A stretch of DNA of 64,000 nucleotides from Eretmocerus hayati (GCA_029851415.1 CM056743.1:36038714-36102713), one strand, 5' to 3'; shown: positions 49,707 through 62,591, numbered from the stretch's first letter. Program-made: numbers and translations. Notes: generated from the letters alone by a model not told the origin.

Positions 49707-52700
49707 TTATGTGTACAATCTTATCGTTGCATCGGCACCTGCCGAAAAAATCCAAGGTTGAATAGGATGGAATAACACATCCAAAATACCAAAGTCATTG
49801 AATGCCTCGTGATTACACAGTCTTTTAAGAGGTACAATGAGAGGATTTTGTAGAAGATCGCTGCAATAATGAAAATTAGTAATCATCAGCCATTGAGTCC
49901 TGTAATTGTAATCTTTTAATTTTGAACATACCTGTAAACCATCCCATGACACACTATTAAGCCCCTGTCATCTGCCCCTGATGCAAATAGTGGATACCTC
50001 TTGTGATAAGCTACACTGCGTACTCCTGTTCCATGGAGACGAAGAGTTTGGTATGGCTTAGTACTTAGATCTAAATCAAACCATAACACCTTTTTGTCAT
50101 ATGTGCCAACAAGAAGATTGTCTCCACCTGATGATTCAAAATATAAGTTATTCAAGAAGAAATTGAGGGCAAAATAGATCTAAATCAAATAAATTGACGT
50201 CTACCTGGATGAATTGCGATTGATGATATCCACTGAGCACTAGTGAGCAATTTCTTCACCATTTCTTGTTTTGTTAAATCATAAATCCGGACGTTTCTCT
50301 GAGTCTAAAATTAATGAGATATGGAAAATAGTTTGTAGAAAGACTTATTTTAATGCATGTTCAATATGACAAATACTCACTGCTACAAAGAAGAAGGGAC
50401 GAACAGGATGAAAAAGAGCACATTGCACTTGTCCTTTAGGTCTCCCAATTGGTATATGAGACCGTCTTTTAGATAACTGATGTATGAGAACAGCCCTATT
50501 TTGTGCCTCCGGCATCACAGTGGCAAAATAATCTCCTTTACCATGCCATGTCACTTGTTTCACTGTCTTGAAATGACTCAAAACAACCCTGATTCCCATC
50601 TTCCAATTCTCTGGATTATCAACCTCTGTTTGTTGCTCCCACTGCACTACACTTTTGACTCTTTCAGGCACTGGAAAATTATTGATCAATAAAAAATAAA
50701 CATTTTTAAGGAACATACACTAGAACACAGTCTTTACCTATGGTATCACTTTGAGGTATGATTTCTAATAATTTATCTGCTTTGCTTAAAATCAGGTGAT
50801 CTCCAACACCAGGATTGATCAAAAACACTTTATGATCAGCTGCCACAGCTATCAAAGGCAGATTCTGATTAGGACACCAAGCAACACTTCTGATGACACC
50901 ACCACAGTCCACTACTTTGACACATCTCCCAGTGCTGATTTCCCAAACTAGAAAGAATGAGATCCAAACAATGATTTACAAGTATAAGCAATGAAAACAA
51001 ATTATTCTAATACTTACTCCTCAATGTCATATCATCTCCACCACTAGCAAGATATTGACCTGCTGCTTCCACAGAGATACTCCTAATCATATCTGAATGT
51101 CCTTTATAAATCATTGATTGAGTTGTAGGGAATGGTTGCAAATCTTTAGGGCTGGGTAGTTGAGGTACTAAAGACTCAGGCTCTATCGTCAATTTCATTT
51201 TGATTGCTCTTGGGCATAGATAAAGATCCAAGCACCTTTGAAATCTTTCTTTTATAAATCTAGAGTATGCTGGAACCTGCCTCAAAGACTCATACTTCTG
51301 AGGGATAAAATGTAATTTTCTCTTCCATGGTGCTGTTTTCAATTTATTCCACTCTTTCAACTCCCTATTATCAAATAGATATTCAGGTGGGGGATTGTAA
51401 CTTTCCGCGTGACCAGGGAGAAACCGTTTTGGTGCTGGTATATGCTTGTGGATTCTCCTCATTTCTTCAGCTTGGTCATCAGTTTGCCAGAGCATGTAAA
51501 ACTGAGGCTCTTTCGATTTTTCTCTACGTTCTTTTGCCATTTCTGCACTTGATTTTATCCATCCCATTTTCAGCGCATGAACTAGCTTTGAAACTTTTTT
51601 TGCCTCTGGTTTTGAAGGGAGAAAAGATCTCTTATGTTCAGGGAATTTTCGAAGTGGTGTCTTCATGACTTCAGAAGTGAACCAATCCACCCAAGGCTGG
51701 AAGTTGAAAATAGTAGGTGATAAGTATGAAGAAGAGTTACAGAAACAATGCTATTCTTAATCAAACTTACAGCGTACTCATCGAACTGAGCATCAGGAAT
51801 TCTTTGTTTTTGGATTCTAGTAATGAGATCTATGTCTGCTTCACTTAGTATAACATCTTGTCCTGTTTGATAGTCCTTAACTGTTCTCCAAAAGTCTGGA
51901 TCTTCCATTCTCTTGAGGAATGCATCTAACTGATCTCCTTTTTGTGGTTTCAGAATTTTTTTCCCGTCCCAGTCATAACCAACATGTTCAGCATCATCAT
52001 ACCATTTTATGGGTATATTTCCCACAGTGTTCCTGATATCCTCTTCATCTGAAGTGTCACTTTCATATTCATCAACATCCTTACCTCCAGGTGGAACATT
52101 GCTCTCTGTATTCCCTGTCTTTTTTACAGATTTTAGAATTTTCCCTGGTTGAGTTTGTACATTTTTTGTCTTGCTCGTTTTTTCTTGAGAATCTGACTCA
52201 GATTCATTATCACTGTCTTCATTTTGAATCTCTTCACTGGAAGTTTCCTCCTCTTCTTCTTCTTCTGAAGAATTCTCGTAATGAGAGTCTCCATCATCGG
52301 ATTCGAATATAGGTTGATCTTGTTCTTCATCTGATTCTTCTTCGTCATTTTCACCTACTTCATCATCTGAACTGTCATCCTCGGCATCAATCTCTCCAAC
52401 TAGTAAATCCTCTGTGCCTGAATCCTGGAATATGGTATGTTCATAAGATTTAAGAGTTATTCCCCAATCTTCATCGAGCTTTTATGATGTTCAATCATAA
52501 TTGATCATTCTTTTTTGGTCAGATACAATTAAGTACTGTCATAAAAGCACATTCAGAGATGGTATTAGTTTGGGCAATTCGTTTAGTTTGCAGTCATATT
52601 TGTTCGACTTTCTCAAAGGTTCATGTTACTACATCAATAGTATTGCAATTATCTCGATATTGCTCCTCCTTAATGATATTTTGATCATCTGATCGTTTCA

Positions 52701-52858
52701 CGACCAAATAATGAGACAATGAATAATATGTAGGACTTTGCAAAATTTACCTCAGGGTCCTCAGAATCAGACTCTTCATCTGGCAACTTCTGTTCAGTTA
52801 TCTTCGCAATCGTTTCAGGATTTTGCTTTCTCTTCAGCACTTTCTTTTTTTCTTTCAT
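49707..52858 (-). CDS. BOP1: Ribosome biogenesis protein BOP1
   Basis: Eight exons (52858-52751, 52424-51771, 51696-51018, 50947-50738, 50670-50381, 50304-50205, 50127-49932, 49860-49707) join in phase to 796 residues. BOP1 is the WD-repeat scaffold of the nucleolar PeBoW complex with PES1 and WDR12, required for 27S/32S pre-rRNA processing and 60S subunit assembly. The N-terminus is lysine-rich ([12 protein letters not shown]) and then very acidic to about residue 165. The BOP1NT domain starts near residue 180 ([75 protein letters not shown]). About seven WD40 repeats run from near residue 450 ([23 protein letters not shown]) to the end ([20 protein letters not shown]). The length is near that of the fly and human proteins. 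Confidence 0.96.
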
Positions 52859-53470
52859 TTTTTCAGACTTTCAGAGGAAACTTCTTCACAATCCAACATT
52901 TATTTCAATTCTTTCTGGGGTTATGAACCGGCGATTGATATACAAAACATGTGGCCAAGTAGCGCTTATTGAGATCAACAAGCCATGTGATCGATCGCTC
53001 ACTCTCGAGTCCCGCACTATCGAGAGCGCCTCTCGATCTATCGAAAATGGATTCGAGTTCCATCGAATTTTCAGATCAGACGACGAGTATGAGATGAGCT
53101 CTACCCTCCGCCTCCCTAATAGAGACCTTCCAGGGGGCTCCAGGAAGTTAGCGGACGAGGTCAGAACCAAGTAAAACCAATTACACTCAAAGATTGCTCT
53201 GTTATAGCGGATCAAAGACACTTATGTGCAACTTTCATGCTCCCTGCCTCCTTTTCGAGTTATTCGCAAAATAAGTTGAGACCTCCCATCCCAAAGTCAA
53301 TCGCCACTTCTGTTGGCTTAACGCATCAAAAAAATAATGTAGAAAGACAGATCGATAGATTTTTGAGTGCTCCATCAGCGTCCGTTGGAATTTCTGTGGA
53401 ATTCGCAAAATTCATTGAAAATTTATAAAAAACGAGATTGTAGACTCCAACTTCCCGCTCGAGTGGAGGT
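52859..53470. promoter_or_regulatory. BOP1 upstream region
   Basis: The first ~320 bases upstream of the BOP1 start are clearly richer in CpG than the surroundings (TCGATCGCTCACTCTCGAG, TATCGAGAGCG, CTATCGAAAA), as expected for a housekeeping promoter. Open frames here are by-products of the base composition. Confidence 0.4.
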
Positions 53471-53479
53471 CGATGCCAC

Positions 53480-55970
53480 GATCATGCGCAGTATGCTGGG
53501 TCATGGTAGCCAACTGTCGCATTTTTCCTGATTAGCCCCTGATTTCCTGATTTTACGGGCCCTGAAAACGTGAAAACGGGAATTGACGGCATTGTCTTCT
53601 GCTAGTTGTTTATAAACAGACGTCGAATAAAAATAGATACTTTTTCGGCCAACTTTATGCTGCGTTACTTCTGGACTAGCACTGTCCTTGACTGTCCTGG
53701 AATATTCCCTGGGCAGCCGATATAGAGGAGGTGCTCTCTGGGTAGAGATCCAACAGCGAAAATGAGAGTCCATCTTTATTATCAATCAGTCAGAAAGTTT
53801 GAGATAGTTTTATTGTGGCCTTTTATTGAGTGCACAGGATCCTCTTGTGATTGATTGATTTCTCAGCACCGTGGAGGCTGTTGTTCCATTGAAATTATTG
53901 TAGGCATCTCTGTCGACTCTGACCACGAGTACCAGATCTCTGACAAGGATCATGAAATAGTACCAAAAGGTGAATGAAATCTTGCAAGATCTCTTCTGAT
54001 TTAAGTTATGAAGTTGCCACCACACATGAAGAGAGAGCGGTTTTATTAAGATAACATCAGGCGTGGATTACTATGGAATTGAGGGTTCTGTACCAGCGAT
54101 TGATTAGTTTTTGAACACTTATTTGCAGCAATGTTAAAAGTAATGACTATCCTTTATGACTGTGCGGATGAGGGGTAGTTCTATGGACCACTCAATGGCA
54201 ACTTCCTCCTACTTCTTCTCATCCATCAGTTTCAGAAAAATCTGTTACACATTGAATCACTCAAAACTACGTCTGTAAATATTCTCATAGTTTCACATAC
54301 AAATCCTCAAATTAAATGCAACTGGAGATAGACATTCAGAAATTACTGTGGTATTGGAGAGAAATGTTGGGTAGACAGTTGAGAGTGTGACACTGGAATC
54401 TAAAAGATATGGTCGGATCAATGATAGTTTATCTTGTTAATCAAGTGCCGGGACAATCACTCTTAACTATTCAATCATGGAGTGAAGTGGCAGGCTGATC
54501 GACCAGCTAGCATGGCTTGAAATATTGGGCCCCATACAAGGATCTAGTTTGATATCGCCCTTTATTTCAACCCTTTTGCAGGAATTTCTTTCCATCATGC
54601 CAATGAAAAAGCAGTAAAAATCACATTGAATGACTTTCTGAGGCTGTTCACTTACACAACTTTCAAGAGTGGAACTCTTCGAGATAGAACTTCTTTGCTT
54701 CACTGGTGCTTGAGACAAGACTAAATTTCTTGAAATCCAAAGAGAAAAACTATAGGAGTGCCTTTTTGTACACCCAACAAAATTCCAATCCATAGAAGGG
54801 TATGTCAAGGAACTCGTTTGTAATCGTCATCTCAAATAACACGCACCGCCTACCCCTTACCTTTTTTTATACAACCACAAGGACATCATGAAAATGGCCG
54901 CAATCGTAAGGACGTTTATTTTCCAGTACTCAGAAAAGGCTTTTTAGCATATATCCCAAGTTTGGTGCAGGGTTAATTAAATCATAAAGGGAACTTGAAA
55001 ATTGAAAATCACGTGTAACCGCCCTACTTTACGTAATCTATTTTTTATAAAAAGCAATGCGTGTCAATGAGTTTCTTGGTTGTTCTTTCGTACTCTGTGA
55101 GAAAATAAGTTGCTCAATTTGAGTGTCATTTCTTCTTAATCCTAACAGTTTTCTCATTTTGAACGAGAAAAATGACATTCTTCCTATCTCAATTACAAGA
55201 ATCTCATCCTGTAAGAAACTCTTTCCCATTTAGAGAATTCATGAAATTTATTTGGCTATTCCAGAACCATGATTTCGTATACTACAAAATGGATCTGAGT
55301 AATCATTTCCTACTTGCTCATCTAACGTATGATGAGAGAAAACTCTCAAAACCCAGGGAACTTTGAATCCGTAAACTAACAAAATATAGCCTGAGATTTC
55401 TGGAAAGTAGCAAACTAATCTCAAAACCAGTAAGACTCCATACGCGATCCAGAGCTGATCATTTCGCCAGAGATGTGGAATCTCAAACTAACCTGCTTGC
55501 AAGCACGCAAAGAATCTTACTGGATAAAGTGATGGAAAATATTTGTACTTTTCCTGCTTCCTATCACCCTTCTCCTCCTGTTCAATAGCAGTCGACTCAG
55601 TCGAGCAGCTATTCTAATATAATCTTTCTGTTCGACGCTTCCCACAAACTTGGGCTCAAGCGTTGATTGGATCATGCTCGGTCAGCGCGGAGCTTGCAAG
55701 CTCTAAGGAAACATATCAAAACGCCCATGTTCCCTATCCGATCGTTGGCACTCACGACTGGCTATACACATGAGACAAACGTTTAGCCTCCTTCCGAGAG
55801 CTGATCAAGCTTGCACTATTAATCGCAAGCTCACGGGTGAGAGCGGAAGCAAAATTCCGTCTTTGCGTTAAATAACAAAATTCACAAACGCGCTAATGCC
55901 TGTCGCATGTCATTATTTGCACATGAAATTAAAGCAATTCGTAAAATATTCTCTGATTCAGTTAGATAAC
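53480..55970. other. Unassigned gene-poor stretch, probably old transposon debris
   Basis: CCTGATT words near 53527-53560 resemble subterminal repeats of some hAT elements. A 64-codon frame at 55172-55366 contains FVYYKMDLSNHFLL, reminiscent of a reverse-transcriptase KxDLxxAF motif, followed by short broken frames to about 55610. The resemblance is too weak for a family call. No gene recognised. Confidence 0.25.
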
Positions 55971-55978
55971 ACGTACAA

Positions 55979-57052
55979 TAAGGTAAAAGCACCAATAATG
56001 GAACAGAAAATCGAGTGCTCTTTGATCACTTGAGTTTCGGAGAAACAATTTGAGTCAGCTATATGATCAGATTGGTTTAGATTGTAGAGAAACTCTTTGC
56101 GAACAGTTTGCTAAAAAGAAAACCCCGAAAGGACTTATAGAATTTGAGTAATTAGTATTTTACGGTAGCATGTTTTGCTCCTCTAGTGGAACACCGTCTT
56201 TCAACCTAGGGACCAGTAGTGGAACGCATGAAAGGAACCTATAGTGGAACAGACAATTAATCTAATTTGAAGTATTTTCGTTGTGTCAGAATAGATTAAT
56301 TCACTAAATACGAGGTATATGTACTTGAAAAAATACGATTCGTTGACTTGAAATCTCATTTAAGGTTCGAAATTACCTGTTCCAGTATAGCTCCCACTTT
56401 CAAGTGCATGGAACCTACGATGGAACAGCCAACTAAGTGATACTTCACTTGAACAAAATTCTATTCAGATGCAATTTGTAAAGTAAATTACTTTAGTCTG
56501 CCATAAATACAGACGATTTGTACTCAAAATCATATCATTCATGACCTCAATGATTATCTATAACTAGCTTTGTTGGAAAATATGGTTCTGTTCCGGTATA
56601 GGTTCCGATTCAAAGATCGTGGCACCTATACCGGAACAGTCATGTTAGTGAACTTATTACATCACAACTGTGCCTTGACAGGTAAATTACTCGAATTCAT
56701 CAATTAGGTAATCGAAAAGATATTGTTCATTAGCTTTGATCCTTTAAAAAGCTAGATTTCACCAAATCGCGGTTCGTTCCACTATTGGTCCCATTTTTCA
56801 GGGGTGGAACCTGTAGTGGAACACCCCATTGTGGGTGGTTGGAGCACCATATACTTTATGATTTTCTTGTGGAGTTAAAAAGCTCTTCCTACATATCGCA
56901 ATGCATGAGCTCAAATTCCATTACAATGAAGAGCATGTTAATATTTTTTGTTTGACGATTGGTCTGTTTTTTACGGAGAAAATCCTTGTTCCGGTATAGG
57001 TGCCAAATTTCAGTATAAAATACGGTGTTCCACTATTGGTGCTTTTACCTTA
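55979..57052. mobile_element. Word-bearing element with ~12 copies of a GTGGAACA-type motif
   Basis: Exact terminal inverted repeats start TAAGGTAAAAGCACCAATA (left) and end in its complement (right, to 57052). The terminal word, roughly CACCAATAGTGGAACA, is repeated about ten more times inside, in both orientations, at about 56178, 56210, 56234, 56378, 56409, 56589, 56621, 56776, 56805 and 56987. Two variants occur: ..CTATAGTGGAACA and ..CTATACCGGAACA. Pairs often face each other. No ORF of useful size, so it is a non-autonomous element of unknown superfamily. Confidence 0.75.
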
Positions 57053-57419
57053 CACTCGAATCCGATTGTTCTGACCCTGATTATAATGAAAGGCTATGAG
57101 GAATAGTCCTCAACCGTGTGGTTGGTTTCAATTATGAATCAACGTAATCAAGTCCGACTATCGCTAATCAGCAATAACAATCAGTCGGGCTGTAATGAAC
57201 GAAAAACTGAACAAATTTTGAGTCTTGACAATCGCCCATAACGAATTCTTCACCATAATCCATAGCATCCACGTGTGTAAACACACGGCCTACGCACCAA
57301 AATTAATACATTCCTTGCACTTAAAAATAATTATTGTTAACAATGAATAATGAGGATGAAATCAACAGTGTAAGTGAATGAGGTCCGGAAAATTCTGAGA
57401 TACAATTGAGGGGGTGGGT

Positions 57420-57715
57420 GGAAAAAGGGCGTAACCGCCATTATGCCCTTCTTCCGGATACCGCTTTTTTCGAGCCTCCGTACCAAGATCTACCACCCCC
57501 CGAAATCCGTTTCTTGAAAGACCCCAAAAACGGTCTGGCAGATAAAAGGGCGTAACCGCCATTACGCCCTTTTTTCTGCCCGATAAAAGGGCTTAATGGA
57601 GCTTAAGCCCTTTTCATCAGCAAAATGATTGCACTTATGCCCTTTTTTCGAATATCACGACAGTTATGCCCTTATATCGGGAAAATTATTGCACCTACGC
57701 CCTTTTTCCCGAGCT
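57420..57715. repeat. Cluster of AAAGGGCGTAA palindromes
   Basis: Six occurrences of AAAGGGC(G/T)TAA or its complement lie within 300 bp. Three of them form hairpins: 57423-57451; 57543-57572, with a perfect 12-bp stem and 6-base loop; and 57583-57613. Single inverted words follow at about 57635, 57664 and 57695. No terminal repeats are certain. Confidence 0.7.
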
Positions 57716-57729
57716 TTTTCCGAATATCG

Positions 57730-59020
57730 CGCCATGGCGCGTGGAAAATACAGATGCAAGGCCCCGTGAGTCCTGTTTATCTGCGAAAGCAGAGTGACAC
57801 CCACTGCTAGATTTTAGTTCTAGTTCTGAGATAGATTTTACGAATTCTCTGAACCTATATGTCGATTCACATAACCAATGGCAATATACTCGGAATTTTT
57901 AAAGGGTTATAAAAAATTTGATAAATTGCACCAGTAATCGTAAGCTGTAACCCGTGTGATGAAAGATGAAACTGACATTTCGCGAAAATGATAACTTTAC
58001 CGGACGGTGGTCTGTCTAATGGTAATTATGGTAATAACCCCGATTCATCAATCTAGTCGATTTCGTCGAATTTTCAACGAATCTTAAATAATCACGCATA
58101 CATTATTGCACGGAGAGAAATAGGTCGTGCGCTGTACTAACTGCCGGGTAAAAAATTAGTGAGACGTTTTAGAAAGCGCTGGAATTTTTCGCACGGAGGA
58201 AAAACCAGCTATTAATGATGAACAGCACAATTTTCGATTTCTGGTGGAATATTCATGATTCTCATCTATAGGATTGAACTTGTAAATACAGAGTTTTTAG
58301 AAATAATTTCCATAAACTTGTTCCTTGTATGAGGAACTGAACTTGGATCCACCCGGATCGGAATTTCGTGACATTTTTGCAAATGTTAGTTAAGAAGGCA
58401 ATTTCTGTCATGATTGTTCATTAAATTTCCTATTTTATATAAATTCGGATTCACGTGCATGACAGCACAACGGTAAGCTGCGCTCTGGCCCTAATAAGAT
58501 GAACTTACACTCAACTGAGTTCACACTCCAAAGAAGGATGAATAATATCCAATGTTGCTGGAAAATGTCGGCAATTGTTAAAAAGTTGTTTTGAAAATTT
58601 TTAAACCTCTCGCTTTAAGGTGAGAATGCGTTTTTGTATTTGTGAAAGCCTCTTGGGAATATTCGATCACTCAAGGAGTCAATTCAATGAAACTTCACCG
58701 CGTCATGTCAAAATACGCTGCAAAAAGCCATTTGCGCAAGGCTTTCTCGTTTCCTATCGATGATCCAAAAGTTGAAAATCATGGAAACCTCTTGTGTTAT
58801 CATCATTTATTCAACAACCCTTTAACTTTCCTTTATCAATATTCATCATCATACTACCCCGCTCGTGTATAAAATAAAAATTCTCAATCACACAATCAAA
58901 GGTTCAGCATCTATCAAAAATATTTATTAAATCGTTTCTATCCAGTTATTCTCCATATACCACTTGCAAATGCTGTATTCTACACTTGGTGTTATAATTG
59001 ATCTTTCAAGTTGAATAATT
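57730..59020. other. Gene-free stretch
   Basis: AT-rich, short ORFs only, no recognised repeat. Confidence 0.4.
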
Positions 59021-59029
59021 TCCCGGGGT

Positions 59030-59860
59030 CAGAATGAATCTAGGAATGCCGCCCAGCGGAAAAGGGCGTTGTGAAAGATATCAAAATTTCAAAGAGATCG
59101 GCAGAAGTGTGCGCAAGTTTCCAAACGCCATAGAAATATAGATAAAAATTAGTTTTTCGCGAAATGGGAATGTTAATCGAATTACCGTTACAACCAACTT
59201 CTTGAGAATGATAGAAAACTAGCTGGAAACAATCTCGGTGGATTTATGTTGCGAAGTTTGGACGCTAGAGATTTTGGCCAAACTTAATTTGAGAATTTTG
59301 GTTAATTATGTTGATATTTCGGCTCATGTTTAATAGAAAAGTTTCAATATGTGGAGTTGAAAATTGACTGATTGTTAGTGCATTGCTATATGATTAGGAG
59401 CCATCCCTGGAGAATTCATACAGATTAGTAGAAACGTTCTCGAGATCTGGAGAAAAAACTGCGAATTAGAAATGAGAAAAAAATCAAAATTCAAGTTAAA
59501 AATATCCCTGGAGTCATAATAATTCGGTGAATCTCAAAAAAGACTGATGGGCTTATTCCACAAGGACGTTGAACAATGCCTTAGAATTTCAAAGAGATCG
59601 ATGAAAGTGTCTACTAGTTTTTGATTGACATAGAAGGGAAAAAGAAAAAATAATTTTGAGATAAATGGAATTGACAATCAAAACTCGTTATTGACTGATC
59701 TGTTTTGAATGTTCGAGAAATACTTAGGAAAAAAGATATGATAATTTATATTGAGAGTCTTGGATGCCAGCACGTTTGGACCAACATGGTCTGAGAATTG
59801 AGTTGAAGTTTAGGTAATCAATTTGAAGTGGAAGATAAAATATTCAGAGTACGAAGCCGT
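59030..59860. repeat. Diverged tandem duplication, unit ~500 bp
   Basis: The block ATTTCAAAGAGATCG(G)(C)AGAAGTGT near 59084 recurs near 59584 (ATTTCAAAGAGATCGATGAAAGTGT). Flanking similarity continues (CATAGAA.TATAG / CATAGAAGGG; GAAGTTTGGACGCTAGAG / GAGTCTTGGATGCCAG; TTGAGAATT / CTGAGAATT). Two head-to-tail copies of an old repeat. Confidence 0.5.
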
Positions 59861-59984
59861 CAATGGACTGGGGTCATGATTGATCAAATTAAGAGCAAAC
59901 CCTTTAAGTTTCAAGATGATTGATCAAGGGGTTCAAGAGAAATCGCCTGACAAAGGGAAGACAACATGCAGACACACGTACATA

Positions 59985-60063
59985 CGGACATACTTGAGCG
60001 GGCTGAAACAATGCGCTCGAGGGGGCGTGGGTTCGAATCCCGGTCGGGTCACTCGGGATTTTT
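59985..60063 (+). repeat. tRNA-derived SINE fragment
   Basis: GGGCGTGGGTTCGAATCCCGGTCGGGTCA (29 bases from about 60022) contains a perfect RNA polymerase III B box and tRNA T-arm plus acceptor-like end. The upstream GAGCGGGCTGAAACAATGCG only loosely fits an A box. A run of T follows within 20 bases. Most likely the head of a SINE. Confidence 0.5.
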
Positions 60064-60360
60064 TTCCGAGTAACTCAATCGAGAACGCGAATCCTTGCGC
60101 TCCGACAAAAAAAATGATAAAATGCCTTGAGTGATGAGTGCTCGGCCAAAAATTCAAAAGAACGTTTGGGCTTCGATAAGGGTTGGTGGTATCCTCCCGG
60201 GTCCGTGTCGAGCGTTGAACTTCGCTAAGACTGTCATTGACAGTCCAGAAGTGTCAACGGAGAGACCGCATGGATGTCATAGAATTGATGGAACCACTGG
60301 TACTTGTCGAGTCTGATCAAGGCGGTGAGTAATGAGTATGGGCCTGCATACAATGCAGAT

Positions 60361-60708
60361 CATACTCGAAAAACACCGCGGTAGTGCTTGAACTCTCGTA
60401 GCAACTCTCTGATAGAGTCCGCTCGAAATTTCGCACCTACCTGATAGAGAAAATTGGAAAAATGACTAAAACTGGAAATATGACAACGGCCTCCACGACA
60501 AGGCGGTGGGGGTAACGCGTAAAAACTCGAAAGAGTGTACTTTGGAAACAAATACAATACAATACATACGGACATACACAAGGTGTGATTTAAAATAATT
60601 CCCAGGGAGCGTTGTAAAGCAAGGGTAAAATTTATAGGGGTACCATTCGATAGGTCTCGGCGAACAGAATAAGACAGATAGGCCCTCATTTGCTTAAGGC
60701 TCGAACTA
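60361..60708 (-). repeat. Long inverted repeat, left copy
   Basis: About 348 bp are over 90% identical by eye to the reverse complement of 63651-63994. Shared landmarks are CATACTCGAAAAAC, CCGCGGTAGTGCTTGAACTC, CCCCCACCGCCTTGTCGTGG (in complement) and CATACGGACATACACAAGG. Both copies are open in the same frame (MRAYLSYSVRRDLSNGTPIN), so the frame may belong to a transposon protein. No domain recognised. Confidence 0.75.
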
Positions 60709-61308
60709 TAGCGAAACAAAATAAAAAGTACCAAAATCGTACCAAAATTACCCAATTTGATGGTATAAGAAAATGGGGACTGTCATCCATAGTAAGTATT
60801 AAATTAATTGGTAGTACCACAGAAATATTATTAAATTCCACCGTCCTCATTTTTGTGGGCCTCGGATACGAGTTTCATTATTGATGTTATGTGCAGGTGG
60901 AAACTTAATTCTCAACAGTTTTAACATATTTGCACCACAGATCCACAGATGTATGACTCTTCCGCAACCAACAATGGATCCGAATACAGAAATAACTTGG
61001 CATCATTTTCAACAGAACTTGACCGAACCAGACACCATCATTCAGTTGATCATATTCTCAAATTTCTGATAGGACCCCCCATCTTTGATTATCTTATCAT
61101 TGTAGTCTATGAAATCTCAAGAATCTTATATAATCGTGTCTTTTTACTACGTGGGCGACGTACTCTGGTCTCTGATGCACAGATTATAGCTTCTTGATTT
61201 CAATCAAACCAGTTCTTGAGCTCGTTTTCCAAACCGCGGTTTTCTTTTTTCTTCAATCCATAATGGAACATGTCAGATTCAAAAATTTCTGTTAGATAAT
61301 TCAATATA

Positions 61309-62230
61309 CACTACCGGTCGAAAGTTTGTATACACCTGAAGAACAAAAGTTCGATTTTGATCACTCGACTGCTCGGATCTCCTTGGTCCAGAATGACTCT
61401 TTTTGGGCTCATTTTGTTGATTCTTTCAAGTACTTTGAGAACGGTTTGGTATTTGTTTCGTGCAGCTCAAAAGTTTCTTGCAAAATCAATCTCAAGCTTT
61501 GTAAAATTTTGTAAAAATCGAGTCAGTACGCAAGCCACCACAAGTCTAGCAGAAATTTATGTCTTTAGATGATTCAAAAAGCATCCTCAAGTAGAAGCCA
61601 AGAGCTTCAAAATCCGTCCTTGAAAATCATTCTAGGTTGTTCCTGGTCCGAGCTGTGAGTCTTTCGGCAACGGAAGGTTTTTTGGAAAATTGTACCAGTC
61701 CTTGAGAAATCGTGAATGGACTTCATATTCGAACTGGTATAAGCACTGTTCTTGGTTCCTCCCACCAGCGGTACGGGAAAATTTGGGAGAAATCAAAGAA
61801 ATATCACCGTGAGTCCGATTTCCTTAACTTCCTTAAATTTCGGGACTACTTTTGAGAAAAATCTTTCCTGAAGAAAACAGTCTCAGTAGAGACCAGAAAC
61901 AACCCAGAATAACCTTTTCAAAATGGATATTAAAGCTCTTGACTTCTACTTTTAGAGGCTTCTTGAATCAGCTCAATCCGTTGATTTCCGTCAGACTTGC
62001 AGTGGTTCGCGTATTGACCCGATTTTTATAAAAAAATGCAAAGCTTCAGTTTGATTTTGCGAGAGTCTATCGAGCTGGGAAAATGTCGAAAGGAACCTTG
62101 AAGTGCTTGAAAAAAGGTACAAAATGAGCTGAAATATATTCGTTTTGGACGAAGGAGATCAGAGCATTCGAGTGATCAAAATCGAACTTGCGCTTTTATA
62201 GTGTACACAAACTTTTGACTGGTAGTAGTG
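61309..62230. mobile_element. Tc1-like non-autonomous fold-back element (922 bp)
   Basis: The ends CACTACCGGTCGAAAGTTTG and the complement of CACTACTACCAGTCAAAAGTTTG are bordered by TA on both sides (61307-61308, 62231-62232), followed by GTATACACC / GTGTACAC. This is the classic Tc1 pattern. The inverted similarity extends through the element at lower identity (ATCACTCGA..GATCTCCTT; AAGAGCTT..AGAAGCC). No transposase frame survives. Confidence 0.85.
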
Positions 62231-62439
62231 TAGATCTGCATTTTCGAAAGAAAATACCTGTTTAAACAATACCATTTATAAATGCGGACCTGGCTTAACA
62301 AGCTCAATGCGACGATGAAAAGCGGAGTTTTGTCCCAAAGTGCTGGAGAATATACAAACGCGTGATTTTGCACTCGTAAAAGTCAAACTTTTGTAATTAC
62401 ATCAGTTTGACATCAATTCACGAGATCCTTACGAAATGC

Positions 62440-62463
62440 GGGTCCCGCCGGTGGGACCCGCGA
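62440..62463. repeat. 24-bp GC-rich near-perfect palindrome
   Basis: GCGGGTCCC, CCGG and GGGACCCGC arranged symmetrically with one mismatched pair, in AT-rich surroundings. A related but less regular palindrome occurs at about 11128-11150. Confidence 0.6.
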
Positions 62464-62591
62464 AAATTACTTCAGTGCAAAGGAAGATGAAGAGAACGAT
62501 TGAAACAGATGGATTAGTGGTCCTGATATATATCTTTCACCTTTGTGGAAGCGGGTAATTCGCTACGATGGCTAGCATAGCAAAAGTAGAT

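Noticed and set aside
55172..55366. Reverse-transcriptase-like KMDLSN motif
   Set aside because: One short motif without the YxDD box or neighbouring RT blocks; not enough for a retroelement call.
60361..60755. 131-codon frame as a gene
   Set aside because: It lies within an inverted repeat that is duplicated 3.3 kb away; more likely transposon-derived.
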